Source of the DNA: Areca catechu
Taxonomy: Eukaryota > Streptophyta > Magnoliopsida > Arecales > Arecaceae
DNA length: 64,000 nucleotides
Assembly: GCA_021397845.1 (NCBI GenBank)
Contig: CM038039.1
Span: 177,914,526-177,978,525, forward strand
Direction: 5' to 3'
This document shows, piece after piece, positions 20,784-30,581 of the stretch. The stretch's first letter is position 1. Every line of letters begins with the position of its first letter. The notes under the pieces were generated by a model, which worked only from the letters and a program-made list of their open reading frames with translations, was not told the DNA's origin and searched no databases. The translations under genes were made by a program, and so were the position numbers.

Positions 20784-22457
20784 ATGTCTACCCAGAATGG
20801 AGTGCCCTACCAACCTGGTCAAACCCAACCTGATTTAAAGACCATGGTTAGAGCTCTTACTGAGAGCATGAACAAGTTAAGCCAGGATTTGACTGCTACT
20901 GTTACCCAGTGTAAAGAACAAGTCTATGAGAATTTTACCCAGCTTAGGGATCAAGTCCAAGTCCTTGAGAAACGTAGACATCAAAATTGGATCCCTGATC
21001 CAAAATTTAATAGACCCCAACCTCATCCATACCAGGAGCCTAGGAGGACCTTATACCGTGATCCCGAGCATAACCTTAGGAAGCCTAACCATGATATCTA
21101 TAGTGTGGATCGTGTCTATGAGAGGTCCTTACAATATTTAAGACCAGTCACTCAACAACCCAAGTCTTCTAGATCAAACCATTTAGATCCACACCCATGC
21201 CCAAGTAAGGTCTCTACTAGCTTGAAACCCAGTGTGACCCAGGTTCCTATATCGCAAGAATGTTTGTTTTGTGGAGAAAGAGGCCATAAATCTAGTCAGT
21301 GCCCATGCATAGGACTGGCTTGTGCACAGCTAAGTGGTAAGAATCCTAAGGATGACATTAATGAGGGAGAACCCAAGCCTACCAATGAGGAAGAAAGGTT
21401 AGGTATGACAAGCCCAGAATTAGTTGACCCGATTACCACTGACCCGAAATCCATTGAAGATGGCATCGAGGAAGTATATGATACTGGCTTGAGTCTAGTT
21501 GATGAATATAAGGGGGAAGAACTTGAAGAATGTGACATCGATACTATTGGTTCCTTACCTGAGGAGACCTTGGAGAGCAACCAAGTGGTAGGACCTAGTT
21601 CCGAAATTCAAGAGATTTGTGAGAATCAGGTTCCTTTAGTCAAATACCCCCAGGAAGAACTCATAGTGTTAGCCCGAGCTATCAGTTCGTACCCTCTAAT
21701 GACAGTCATTCCCCAAGTACCAATTGAAGATCTTTGCACTGAACTGTTTAAGTTTGCCCACCCTATGGTAGATCCTCTCCTTAGGATGACTGAATCAAGC
21801 CTCTTACAATTAGACCTTGTCCCATGCCCAGCCACTAAGGTCTCTCCCGTAATCTCAGTTGAACATCCTTGTCTTGAGCGGATTGATTCTCCCAGTCCTA
21901 TAGAAGTCCTCCTTATGACCCCAGACCCCTTCCTTCGCATGACTGACCTACCCTTCTATAGAGTATACCTTTCCTCACCCATAGGTCAAATTTCAAGTCT
22001 TGAGGTCATCATCCATAGGCCCTTCCATGAATCATTCTTTAATCCATTTCTTGAGAAAGTGGATCATTGTTTGCTTAGAGAACAAACCTTAACTATTGCA
22101 ATCACATGTCCTAGGCTACTCCCCGAACCATCTCTTGATCCATTCCTAGGAATAGCAAACTTTTCCTTTCGTAAGGATGACCAGTTGACACTCATAGATC
22201 ACCATTCAAACCTTCAGGTCACCACCTTTAATCAGCAGGTAATTCAAGACTCCACCTCATATTTCCTCCCTTTCTCTAGGACTTCCAATGCTTCTTGCAC
22301 CATCCAAGTATACTTTGTCGAAGTCTTTAGAGTGAACCACGTGTCAGAACCTATTAGGTTTGCCACCTACTTATGGAAGACCTTATGGCACCTACTAGGC
22401 ACCCATGATAAGTTTTCATGCTCTGCATGCCATCCTCCGATCCAAGGTCAAACCTAG
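20784..22457 (+). CDS. Chimeric gag-like ORF of chromovirus C
   Basis: The ATG at 20784 matches the start in F (MSTRNG/MSTQNGVPYQPGQTQ). An upstream GTG in frame is not needed. The 557-residue product has a predicted coiled coil (about 20-75), a basic/proline-rich stretch (75-110), a CCHC zinc knuckle CLFCGERGHKSSQC (160-173) and an acidic linker with LVDEYKGEELEE, as found before protease in G. About 280 further residues have no recognised domain. These include a triple motif of the type DPFLRMTDLPFYRVYLS and end in IRFATYLWKTLWHLLGTHDKF. The ORF is fully open. Capsid and all pol enzymes are lacking. A nucleic-acid-binding role is suggested only for the zinc-knuckle part. Confidence 0.75.
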   Translation: MSTQNGVPYQPGQTQPDLKTMVRALTESMNKLSQDLTATVTQCKEQVYENFTQLRDQVQVLEKRRHQNWIPDPKFNRPQPHPYQEPRRTLYRDPEHNLRKPNHDIYSVDRVYERSLQYLRPVTQQPKSSRSNHLDPHPCPSKVSTSLKPSVTQVPISQECLFCGERGHKSSQCPCIGLACAQLSGKNPKDDINEGEPKPTNEEERLGMTSPELVDPITTDPKSIEDGIEEVYDTGLSLVDEYKGEELEECDIDTIGSLPEETLESNQVVGPSSEIQEICENQVPLVKYPQEELIVLARAISSYPLMTVIPQVPIEDLCTELFKFAHPMVDPLLRMTESSLLQLDLVPCPATKVSPVISVEHPCLERIDSPSPIEVLLMTPDPFLRMTDLPFYRVYLSSPIGQISSLEVIIHRPFHESFFNPFLEKVDHCLLREQTLTIAITCPRLLPEPSLDPFLGIANFSFRKDDQLTLIDHHSNLQVTTFNQQVIQDSTSYFLPFSRTSNASCTIQVYFVEVFRVNHVSEPIRFATYLWKTLWHLLGTHDKFSCSACHPPIQGQT

Positions 22458-22758
22458 AGAGCCGTAGTTTGTTAGGTTTAGACCTAGGGTTCCTTTGAAA
22501 AAAGTCCATTCTTTAGGAATGCATCGTCAGTCGAGTTTAGGACATTGTCTCAGATTTTGGTTAAGTGAGAATACCAGGAGTTGGGATTTGTATTTACCCA
22601 GGGCTAAATTTGCATATAATGTTTCGATCAATAGGTCTATAGGCTAGAGTCCCTTTGAAATTGTTCATGGATACAAGCCTCACACACCACTTGATCTGAT
22701 TTCACTATTAGTCCACACACACAAGTCTCTTGATGCACTTGCATAGCATGTAAAAGAC
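22458..22758 (+). pseudogene. Integrase core remnant (C)
   Basis: After a spacer with the GGAATGCATCGTC element near 22517, the end of an integrase core is readable from about 22585: WDLYLPRAKFAYN, a TAG, SPFEIVHGYKPHTPLDLISL and a further TAG. This marks where the internal pol deletion rejoins the ancestral chromovirus polyprotein. Confidence 0.7.
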
Positions 22759-23430
22759 TTGCATAAAGAAGTTCATGCCAAAATAAATTTAAGTAATGAA
22801 ACTTATAAGAAGTTGGCTGATTCTCAAAGGCGAGTCAAGACTTTTGTTGAGGGAGACTATATAATGATTAGGTTAAGGCTTGAACGGTTTCCTCCTGGAA
22901 CCGTTAGAAAGTTACATGCTAGAGGAGATGGACCATTTAGAGTGGTGAAGAGAGTAGGATCCAATGCCTATGTGCTCGAGTTACCTCCAGAACTAGGCAT
23001 TAGCTCCACTTTCAACATTACAGACCTAGTAGAGTATAGGGAGCCAGCTGTGATTCCCAGTGAGGCTTTTGAACCTAATCCTGCTCTTGAGAGTGAACCT
23101 GACACTGTGTGTCCACCAACAAACTGGCCTGTGAGGAAAGAGCAGATTGAAAAGATCCTAGATGATCAGGTTATCTCTACTCGTAATCGAGGATACCAAA
23201 GATACCTGGTCCGCTGGCTAGGAAGGCCAGATTCTGATGACTCTTGGATCTCTCGAGAAGAATTACAAGAGTTGGACCCAGACCTCTTGGAGAGATACCA
23301 GAGCCAACTTGATCCATACTCGACAGGGTCGAGTTCTTCCCATCCTGGGAGAATTGGTGCGGGCACCAGACTCAGAAGAAGACTTCAGAGCTCCATCTGG
23401 ATCTCTGAATTTCCTTGCCCGAAGAATTAG
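22759..23430 (+). CDS. Integrase C-terminus with chromodomain (C)
   Basis: The open frame holds the integrase carboxyl domain (KTFVEGDYIMIRLRLERFPPG... GPFRVVKRVGSNAYVLELP, GISSTFNITDLVEYREPA). A chromodomain follows (IEKILDDQVISTRNRGYQRYLVRWLGRP, DSWISREELQELDP) with its aromatic residues kept. In autonomous chromoviruses this domain directs integration to modified chromatin. The frame crosses the purine tract and ends 76 bases inside the 3' LTR. The start at 22759 is only the first Met after a stop. Translation from it would need internal initiation, splicing or readthrough. Confidence 0.75.
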   Translation: MHKEVHAKINLSNETYKKLADSQRRVKTFVEGDYIMIRLRLERFPPGTVRKLHARGDGPFRVVKRVGSNAYVLELPPELGISSTFNITDLVEYREPAVIPSEAFEPNPALESEPDTVCPPTNWPVRKEQIEKILDDQVISTRNRGYQRYLVRWLGRPDSDDSWISREELQELDPDLLERYQSQLDPYSTGSSSSHPGRIGAGTRLRRRLQSSIWISEFPCPKN

Positions 23431-25131
23431 GGTTTTTTTTTGGCTTGTAATAAGGGTTGACTGGATCAACTCAATTTTAGCTTGAGTCTATATTACCTAC
23501 ATTTTATTTTGTTGAGTCATGTTGACTCAGTAGTGGACTAGGGCTTCAACCTGGGATGTTACATTTTCTCCCACGGCCAAGCAAGTGGGCGCCACACTCC
23601 CAGCCACACTCCCAGCCATACACCTGAGTCCAGGGGGCGCCACATCTCCATCCAGCAACCTTTGGTCCCCACACCGTAGATAGCAGCTTCCTTCTCTCAT
23701 GCGCCAATTGAGGAGAAATCTACCAGGGGTCCACAAATCAAGGGGGCGGCTCAAGACTTTTCCAAAAGAACCAAACTATGAAAGGGAAGAAATTCTCTTG
23801 GAGAGAACTTCAAGCAGGCGCCCATTACCTGCCAGAAATATTCAAAACAAAGTTAGAAAGAGCCATAACTTGGGGAGAAAGAAAATGAGGTATCCAAAAT
23901 GGGTTGAGCCATGGAAGGAAGGAGATTTCTCTTGAAGAGCAAGGTTAGGAGGTGCCCTAATCATTCCAACTAAAGCCAGATATAAAAGGAAACAAATTTT
24001 CTCTTGGAGGGCAAGGTTAAGAGGTGCCCAAACACTTCCAGATAAGGCCAAGCATAGAAGGAAAAAAATATTTTCTTGAAGAACCAAGCATGGAGGCGCC
24101 ATCTACCTTCCTTTTATAACCCAAATCAATTATTTTTTGGAACCTTGGCCGGCCATGTGTATGGATTATCCAGATTTGTAGATCCCCTCCTTTAGTCCCA
24201 CATGGGAAGATGTAAAACCCTACTCTCTTGTAAAGTCCTATAAATTAAACCCCTCTTGTAAGTTTAAATCAATCAGATGAATGCAACCAAATTTTTTTGT
24301 GAGCAAACATTGTGTTTTCTCTCTTCTGCACTTGCATCCAGGTGTTGAGCTCCGTGAGGGAGTAAAATCCGGGTTCCCCAGGAACTTTAAGGAGGTGTGA
24401 GATCTCCAAAACCCAAACCCTAGGTTAGCCACTCCACTCCCAAACCCTAGCCGCCATCACCCTTCTCTTTCCACCAAGCCCTAGCCTATTCCACTTCTCA
24501 CGGCCACCCTCTCCAAGTCCAGGCCGACCACCAACATCCAGCTCCAGTCCAGATACTTCAGATCTACAGCAATTCTAAGAGGAAGTCAGATCGGCCTCCA
24601 GGAGAATCCTGATTTCAGCAACTTCAGCTTTCAAGTTCTTCAACCTGGTAAATCTTTTCTTGAGTATCTGAATTCCATCACTTGTTCCTCTTCTTTCCCA
24701 GATCTTGAGTCCAGGAGAAGCCGACCAAACCACAAGACCAGTATTGGAGGGTCCATTGCGAAGATAGCCGACTCCGAGGATCCCATAATCTGCTCGAGAG
24801 AGTTCTTCTACCAAAATCCTGAGAAGATCACTGTCTGGTTAGTAAACCATCTCTCCTCTCTATTTCTGTTCTGTTGAAAGTTCAGAACGAAACCCTAGGT
24901 CTGGGAGTTTCTCAACCCCCAGCGATCCGTTACTTCTGAACTACTCTGATAATTTAGTTTCTTCTAAACTGTGCTTTCAATCCTTACCTAGTTTCCTTCA
25001 ACTTAGTTTAGCTTTATTTTGAGTCAAAGCCAATTTCTGAAATATTAAAAAAATATATATATGTAAAAGAAAAAAAGGATTAATCTTAATTTTACTTCCG
25101 CATACGCTTCTTTGTTCTTTGTTCTGCATCA
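23355..25131 (+). repeat. Chromovirus C 3' LTR
   Basis: It starts TGGTGCGGGCACCA after CCTGGGAGAAT and ends TTCTGCATCA. It matches 18075-19852. The first 76 bases are also the end of the chromodomain reading frame. Confidence 0.9.
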
Positions 25132-25132
25132 T

Positions 25133-25428
25133 AAATTCCTTGGAGAGCTAGGGGTGGCACCTTCCCTAGATGGTCCTGTTCTAGTGTATTGTGGCAGCAC
25201 TGGAGCCATTGCTAAAGCTAAGGAGCCTAAAGCTCATCACCGCACCAAGCACATACTGCGGCGATACCACCTCGTATGAGAGATCGTGGAACGAGACGAC
25301 ATCAATCTTCTGAAGATCGATGGAAAAGAAAATCTGGCCGACCCCTTCACTAAAGCCCTTGGAATAAAAGAGTTCGATTATTGTAAATGCAAAATGGGTT
25401 TTAGATACTCTTTTGATTGGCTTTAGTA
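25133..25428 (+). pseudogene. Copia RNase H, carboxyl end
   Basis: This continues the copia pol interrupted at 18074. It reads KFLGELGVAPSLDGPV, AKEPKAHHRTKHILRRYHLV, a TGA in place of the conserved Arg codon, then EIVERDDINLLKI and NLADPFTKAL, the usual copia RNase H ending. It stops at TAG 25426-25428. Confidence 0.88.
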
Positions 25429-25439
25429 CAAGTGGGAGT
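25429..25439 (+). other. Copia polypurine tract
   Basis: ACAAGTGGGAGT, directly before the 3' LTR at 25440, is the standard copia plus-strand primer. Confidence 0.75.
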
Positions 25440-27749
25440 TATTGGGAATTGTGTCCCAAAGCTAATCGCCTGGGTTGTAGGCGGTTGAGCTCAGTATTGT
25501 ACTCTTTCTTTGAATTAATAAAATATATTTTTTGGCAGTTCTTCACATTTTATATTTCTCTAAAATGAACATTTTCCATGTGATGAAGTCCTTAGGACTA
25601 CACTGACTTCGATACAGAGAGGATGCATCAACCAAAGGATATATTGTACTAGATGGCAATATATCAAGTATAGGTTGTTGTAGTTCACATCGTTTGGTTG
25701 TCCTCTTGACCAAATGAGTGTGGTGATACTGATGCGATCTGCAAGTGGGATATGTGATATCTTATTGAACGTGACTCCATGCAGCCCCTTTCTGCCAAAG
25801 AGATAATCATGATTGGATATGGGTATATGTGTCCCTCTGACCTGAGGTCATCAGATAGCTTGCAAGCAACTCCCTGTGCTTTGGTGCCGGACTACCCGGA
25901 TATTTAATCTAGTGATGGAAGGTTTCTGGGTACATGCAAGTACTTGTGGAGTAGTGATGGACCAAGATGGAATTGACCTGTCCAAACAGTTTGGATTGAA
26001 TGTCTCGTAGTATCTCAATTTTGCAAATCCTCGGCCGGGGTAGTCCTAATGAAGAGTCACTGGGCTTGCAAGGTTGAGACACGTAGTGGACTGACTCTGT
26101 CTGGGTTGGCAGCCCAATCTCAGTCGTCCTGAGCATTAGAGGTCAAAGGGATGAATTATACAGTAATCATATACCAGAGGTTCGATAGTTTGCTCCCGCA
26201 TCTTCGACCTATCCAGACGCCGGGACCCATTGCTAGGTGGTTTCCTGTGCTGGTACTAGAATTATTCTAGTACTACCATTTAGGTTCGAACCTATGAGGT
26301 CACTCGCCATAGAGGATTACTCTCTGATCTGGATACCGATTACGATTAGGAATCGTCTTGATTTTATGGTCACGGTATTTATTTTTTAGCACTCTTTTCC
26401 CCATCTTGCCCTTGTTTGTGTCAACCGAAAATTGTTCCAGGCTGACCAGTACTGCGCCAGGATTTTTTTGAATCAGTTTTGAACTGATTCAGAGTTCGTT
26501 TCGGCCTCCAATTAGTTGTGAACCAATTGAACCAATTTTTTGGGCTTGAACCAATTCAATTGGATTGAATCAAATGGTTAATTGAACCAATGGGATTGAA
26601 CCGGTGATCAATTTTTTCTCCCAGCCATTTTACATAGTAAAACGCTGGTTGAACTCCCAAGCATCCAAAGAAAGGCCAAAGGACCGAAGAGAACCCGCTG
26701 GGCGTCGTCTCTTCCTCTCCTCCACCAGATGAATTTAACCTTGTTTATGGCTGGTTAAATGGGTTTTTGCCAGTTGCTATCGCTTGATCTCCCGAACTCC
26801 CTGCCCTTTCCTCTCCCTGCTGCCTATTTAAACCCCAGCAAGACCCCTGTTTCAAGGGCGGGTTATTTTCACCGTAAGAAGAGAAAGAACACCCCAAGTG
26901 TTCTTGCATTTAAGAGGCTTTGAGGCTTGATCCATTCTCCCATTTAGAGTGCACTTGAAGCTGGGTTTTGGGGTGTGTGAGAGAGAGAAACAAGGGCTAA
27001 TTCCTTCTTCTATATTCTGCTCAAACCAGCACTGCAGCAAAGGAGTATTGATGCAGTCCACTATGACCATGTAACATCTTCCAGCGGCTAGCACCGCCTG
27101 TGGAGAGGGATCGGAGAGCCCCCGATGAGTCTCCCCTCTAGAGGGAGTATACATCTACTCCTGGGAGCAAGCCACGTGAGCCGGATCACCTGCAGCTGCT
27201 CCTAACGCGAACCTGAAGTATGCTGTCCTGTTCTGCTGCAGAAAATCTGGTAGCAGACTTTGGCAGAATTTTACATTTTTTTGGCTAACATTTTCTTGCA
27301 GCTTTCGATTGGAGATCGAAGACCTCTTGTCCAAGTTGCCGCTGCTGAAATTTGGGAGCAAACGGAGGTCAGGAAGGTGGTGTTCCGATGCCGTTTTTCA
27401 AGCCAAAAACAGAGTTTGTTTTCAGCCCAAGGAAGAAGAAGGCTGGAATAGTTTTATTCTAGCTATTCCAGCCTATTCCAACTTTATCCCAGAGTTATTC
27501 AAGCCAGAATAAGGTATGAAAAAATTGTTTTTTAGTCATGCATGAATAGAATTTTTAATTCAAATATTTTGCAAATATTTTATATCATCATACATGCCTA
27601 TTTGCAACTAGAATTAGATTAGTTTCTGGGCAGAGCAGATTTCCGCTATGCGGATTTTTAAAAATATTTTTAAAATCTATTCTGCTCCCACAGCTGTTTG
27701 CATGTCTTGTGTAGGATCATGTCAAACCACCTACATCTATTTTCTTTCA
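25440..27749 (+). repeat. Copia 3' LTR
   Basis: This 2.31-kb LTR matches 11680-14023. It starts TATTGGGAATTG, with the G of the terminal TG changed, and ends TTTCTTTCA before GATCC. The TATA box TATTTAAA is at 26825-26832. Confidence 0.9.
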
Positions 27750-28381
27750 GATCCATGGAACCTAAAAGTGGAGAGGCCGGACATTAATTATATTAGAAGG
27801 ATTCGATCAAAAATATCCTAATTATAGATCTATGAAATAGTAATTCAAATGGTCGAATGTCTATTTGGATGGGGTTTGAAAGGTCAAGGTTAGGCCCATC
27901 AGGAGGCTAGGAGATCGAAGGTTTATATCGGTGAGGTGTTATAAGGTTGAAGGTTGGGTCTAGCAAAGACTTGGGATTGAATGTACCTTAGTACGATGAT
28001 CGATAGGATTGAGGGTTAAAGTATTGCTCCTGACTTCTACTTTCAAGAAGCAGGATCGGATGACTGGTGTGGTGCTTTGGAGGAATATCCCAATGTAGAA
28101 TCTATCCCTTTGGTTATCCAGTAGCATGCTGCTTCGGTCACATAGGTTTGGTTATTTCTAGGTAGCATGGGCATTTCTTTTATATTCATATGTCTGAAAC
28201 ATAATGGACCTAGCATTGAAGGTAGAAACAATCGGGTGTAGCTCCATCTTATACCAAAATATATTTAGTTATTTCCTTCCCAGTTATAAGGCCTTCGGGA
28301 TCCCAGGGGTAGGGTCTCCCCCCACATCAGTATCCTATCTCTAATATTTTGTAATCATCAAAATCATTTCCGGGAAGAACA
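27750..28381 (-). repeat. SIRE-like LTR fragment, minus strand
   Basis: The right edge reads, on the minus strand, AAAAAGGGAGAGAT then TGTT, followed by GATTTTGATGATTACAAAAT. This is the polypurine tract and LTR start of a SIRE-type element. The remaining sequence is diverged from the other SIRE LTRs here, and the left part is cut by the copia insertion or by decay. Confidence 0.55.
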
Positions 28382-30581
28382 ATCTCTCCCTTTTTGATGA
28401 TGACAAAACATCGGGCATGGAGGTTAAATGCTTTATAAAATAATGAAATGTATCGAAGTCATGTATATATTCATAGAAACTTTATAGTATAATGCATTAT
28501 CTAAATTGAAAGTGTATCAGAGTGTAAAAGTGTCAATAAAAATTTTAATAGAATGTATCAAATTTTTGACATTTTCATGTATTAGAACATATATATGGTG
28601 TATCAATCAGGAAATGAATCCTACATAGTATCAGAGCTTTGACATTTATACAAATTCGAGTTTATGTTTGATGTTCCACAAAGCATCGTAGCTTACTAAG
28701 TTTGTATCAAAGCCTAAGAAACATATCAGAGCTTAAATGAAATGTATCAAAATTGTTAGAGCATATACTAAGAAAGGAATAAAGGTTTTGTTGGAGATTA
28801 TAAGGATTGAAAATATCAAAGTGATGCTCCCCCTTTAAATTTCACTCATATATGCATGATTTTCTGGTTTTGACCTCAGGCATGCACTTATTTCTATGCA
28901 CATATTTCTTATTCTCCCTCTTAATCCTATGCATATCATGAACTCATAACATGCTTCTTTACCTAATTTCTCATGCACATTCACACCTCTCCTAATCTCC
29001 CAAGCATACACATTCATTCTTCTCTCATGCATACATTCACTCTTCTCCACCTTTTTGTCATTAGCAAAGATGGTAAAGGGAGTAGATATGAGAGAAAAAG
29101 ATACAGCATTCAGAATATTGCATTAATACAAAATTGATACATCAAAAGTATCATGACAACATACACCATAAAATATAAAATATTTAGTACAATAAAACAT
29201 AGATATGAAAATACAATAAAAATCTTAATATTTAATCACTGTCACTATCCTTTGGGATATTGATAATGAACGGTGCATATGTCCTAGTAGTGAGAATAGG
29301 TAATGGACCGGCTAAACTGTGGGTTTGAGAAGCTGGTCCAACTCTCGATGGTGGAGGAAATCCTATGCCAGGTATGACTATGGCACTAGAAGGTGGCCTA
29401 GATATAGGTGCTAGTATGGGTGAAAGCTATGGGGCTTGTTTAGGTCCCTGGCTAGATCATAGACCAAATGCAAACCGAGATCTAGTGAATTCCAGCAAAA
29501 CACTACCTAGCTTAGCTCAATATGATGATGCGCTACTAAATAGACAAGGTGATCTTTGCCTGCTCTCGTGCAAATTGATCAACAACTCCATGCATACATC
29601 GAAAATCTATCCTTAAATCTACCATATCAGATTGATGATCACTTTGTATCCTCTGCTCCTACTCAATTATCTCGTGTAGTGTGAACTCTCTCAAGTCTCT
29701 TGTGATCTCCTGATATGACCTGGAGATATTTTAATGGATTTAAGTAAACTCTAGTTGAAGATCTCTAATCATGGAAGTGACTATCCCAATCAAGATCTTG
29801 GAAAGCTAAGTGAACTACTATAAAAATAATCCTAGTGGTAGTTAGTGCAGTAGGTGGTGCAGAAGGTCCTGCAGATGTCAGTGCAGTAGAAGTTGGCTCA
29901 ATAGGTGGAGTCCTTGGATTGGCAGGCTATCCAGAGTTCTCTATAGTAGAGGGTCGAATAGCAATAAGAACCTTAGCCTCAGCCTCATCATCATCATCTC
30001 CATCCTGCTCATCACCATCATCACTATCATCATCATCACCACCATTGCTTGTAGTAGCAAAGTCATTATCAGAAAATCAGATCTTGCTGGCCTTTAACCT
30101 GAGAGTCTCTTCATGCACCTTCCATCTATCTTGTGGTAGCCCATGTGGTGAAGTGATCCCTCACTATACTTGTCTATATGTAGCAACTTCTTAGTGTCCT
30201 CGCCAAAGCAATCAACTCCAAACTCTTTAAATACAAGAGTGAATACCATGACATAAGGAAGACATGCTCCTGTTTCCGAGCAGCTCCTTGATCTGGGATA
30301 ATATAAGGAATGGCAGATTGATTGGGTGTCCTTCAATCAAATAATGCATGAAGGCAGTGCCCCTCTCTACTACCCAATCAAATCTCCAAATCTTTGGAAT
30401 GAATATGAAGGAATGTTTGACGATCCTTAGGTTGCATGCAAGTTTTTCAAAATTCTTTAATCAAATTAAAATAATTCATAGCAAAAATAAAAATCCATTG
30501 TAAGCATGCAAAGTAGAAACTAATCATGAACATGTAATATAAATCTATAAAAAAAATAAAAGTAGATTAAATCCAATTACC
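28382..30581 (-). pseudogene. SIRE-like 3' internal region with envelope-position ORF remnant
   Basis: The order is as in element E, read on the minus strand. The polypurine tract is at 28382-28399, followed by about 800 bases of non-coding sequence with a second purine tract near 29049. A badly broken ORF region follows to about 30440. Its clearest piece, 30094-30336, reads LPYVMVFTLVFKEFGVDCFGEDTKKLLHIDKYSEGSLHHMGYHKIDGR. This type of sequence is found in the envelope-position ORF of plant SIRE relatives. A run of ATC/ATG trinucleotides at 29980-30050 would encode an acidic stretch. Many stops and frameshifts are present. Confidence 0.55.

Larger units (their letters stand above)
18075..25131 (+). 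mobile_element. Chromovirus C, non-autonomous, complete
   Basis: LTRs of 1778 and 1777 bases flank an internal region with duplicated primer sites, leader hairpins, the chimeric ORF and the integrase tail/chromodomain. Pol enzymes are absent. The flanks are GAAGT (18070-18074) and TAAAT (25132-25136), at best an eroded target duplication. However, the interrupted copia RNase H frame resumes exactly at the right edge, which proves the insertion. LTR copies differ at a few tens of positions by eye. Confidence 0.9.
11680..27749 (+). mobile_element. Ty1/copia element, full length, split by chromovirus C
   Basis: It has LTRs at 11680-14023 and 25440-27749, a primer-binding site, and gag and pol in one frame. 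A 7.06-kb chromovirus sits in the RNase H region. The flanks GATCA (11675-11679) and GATCC (27750-27754) are a target duplication with one change. The order gag, protease, integrase, reverse transcriptase, RNase H is that of Ty1/copia. Confidence 0.92.

Noticed and set aside
18070..25136. GAAGT/TAAAT as a sound target duplication for chromovirus C
   Set aside because: Only three of five bases agree. The insertion is certain from the split RNase H frame, but the duplication itself cannot be claimed.
29835..30194. Plus-strand ORF with serine run
   Set aside because: It is the antisense of a decayed SIRE envelope-position ORF. The serine run is the reverse of an ATC/ATG trinucleotide stretch.
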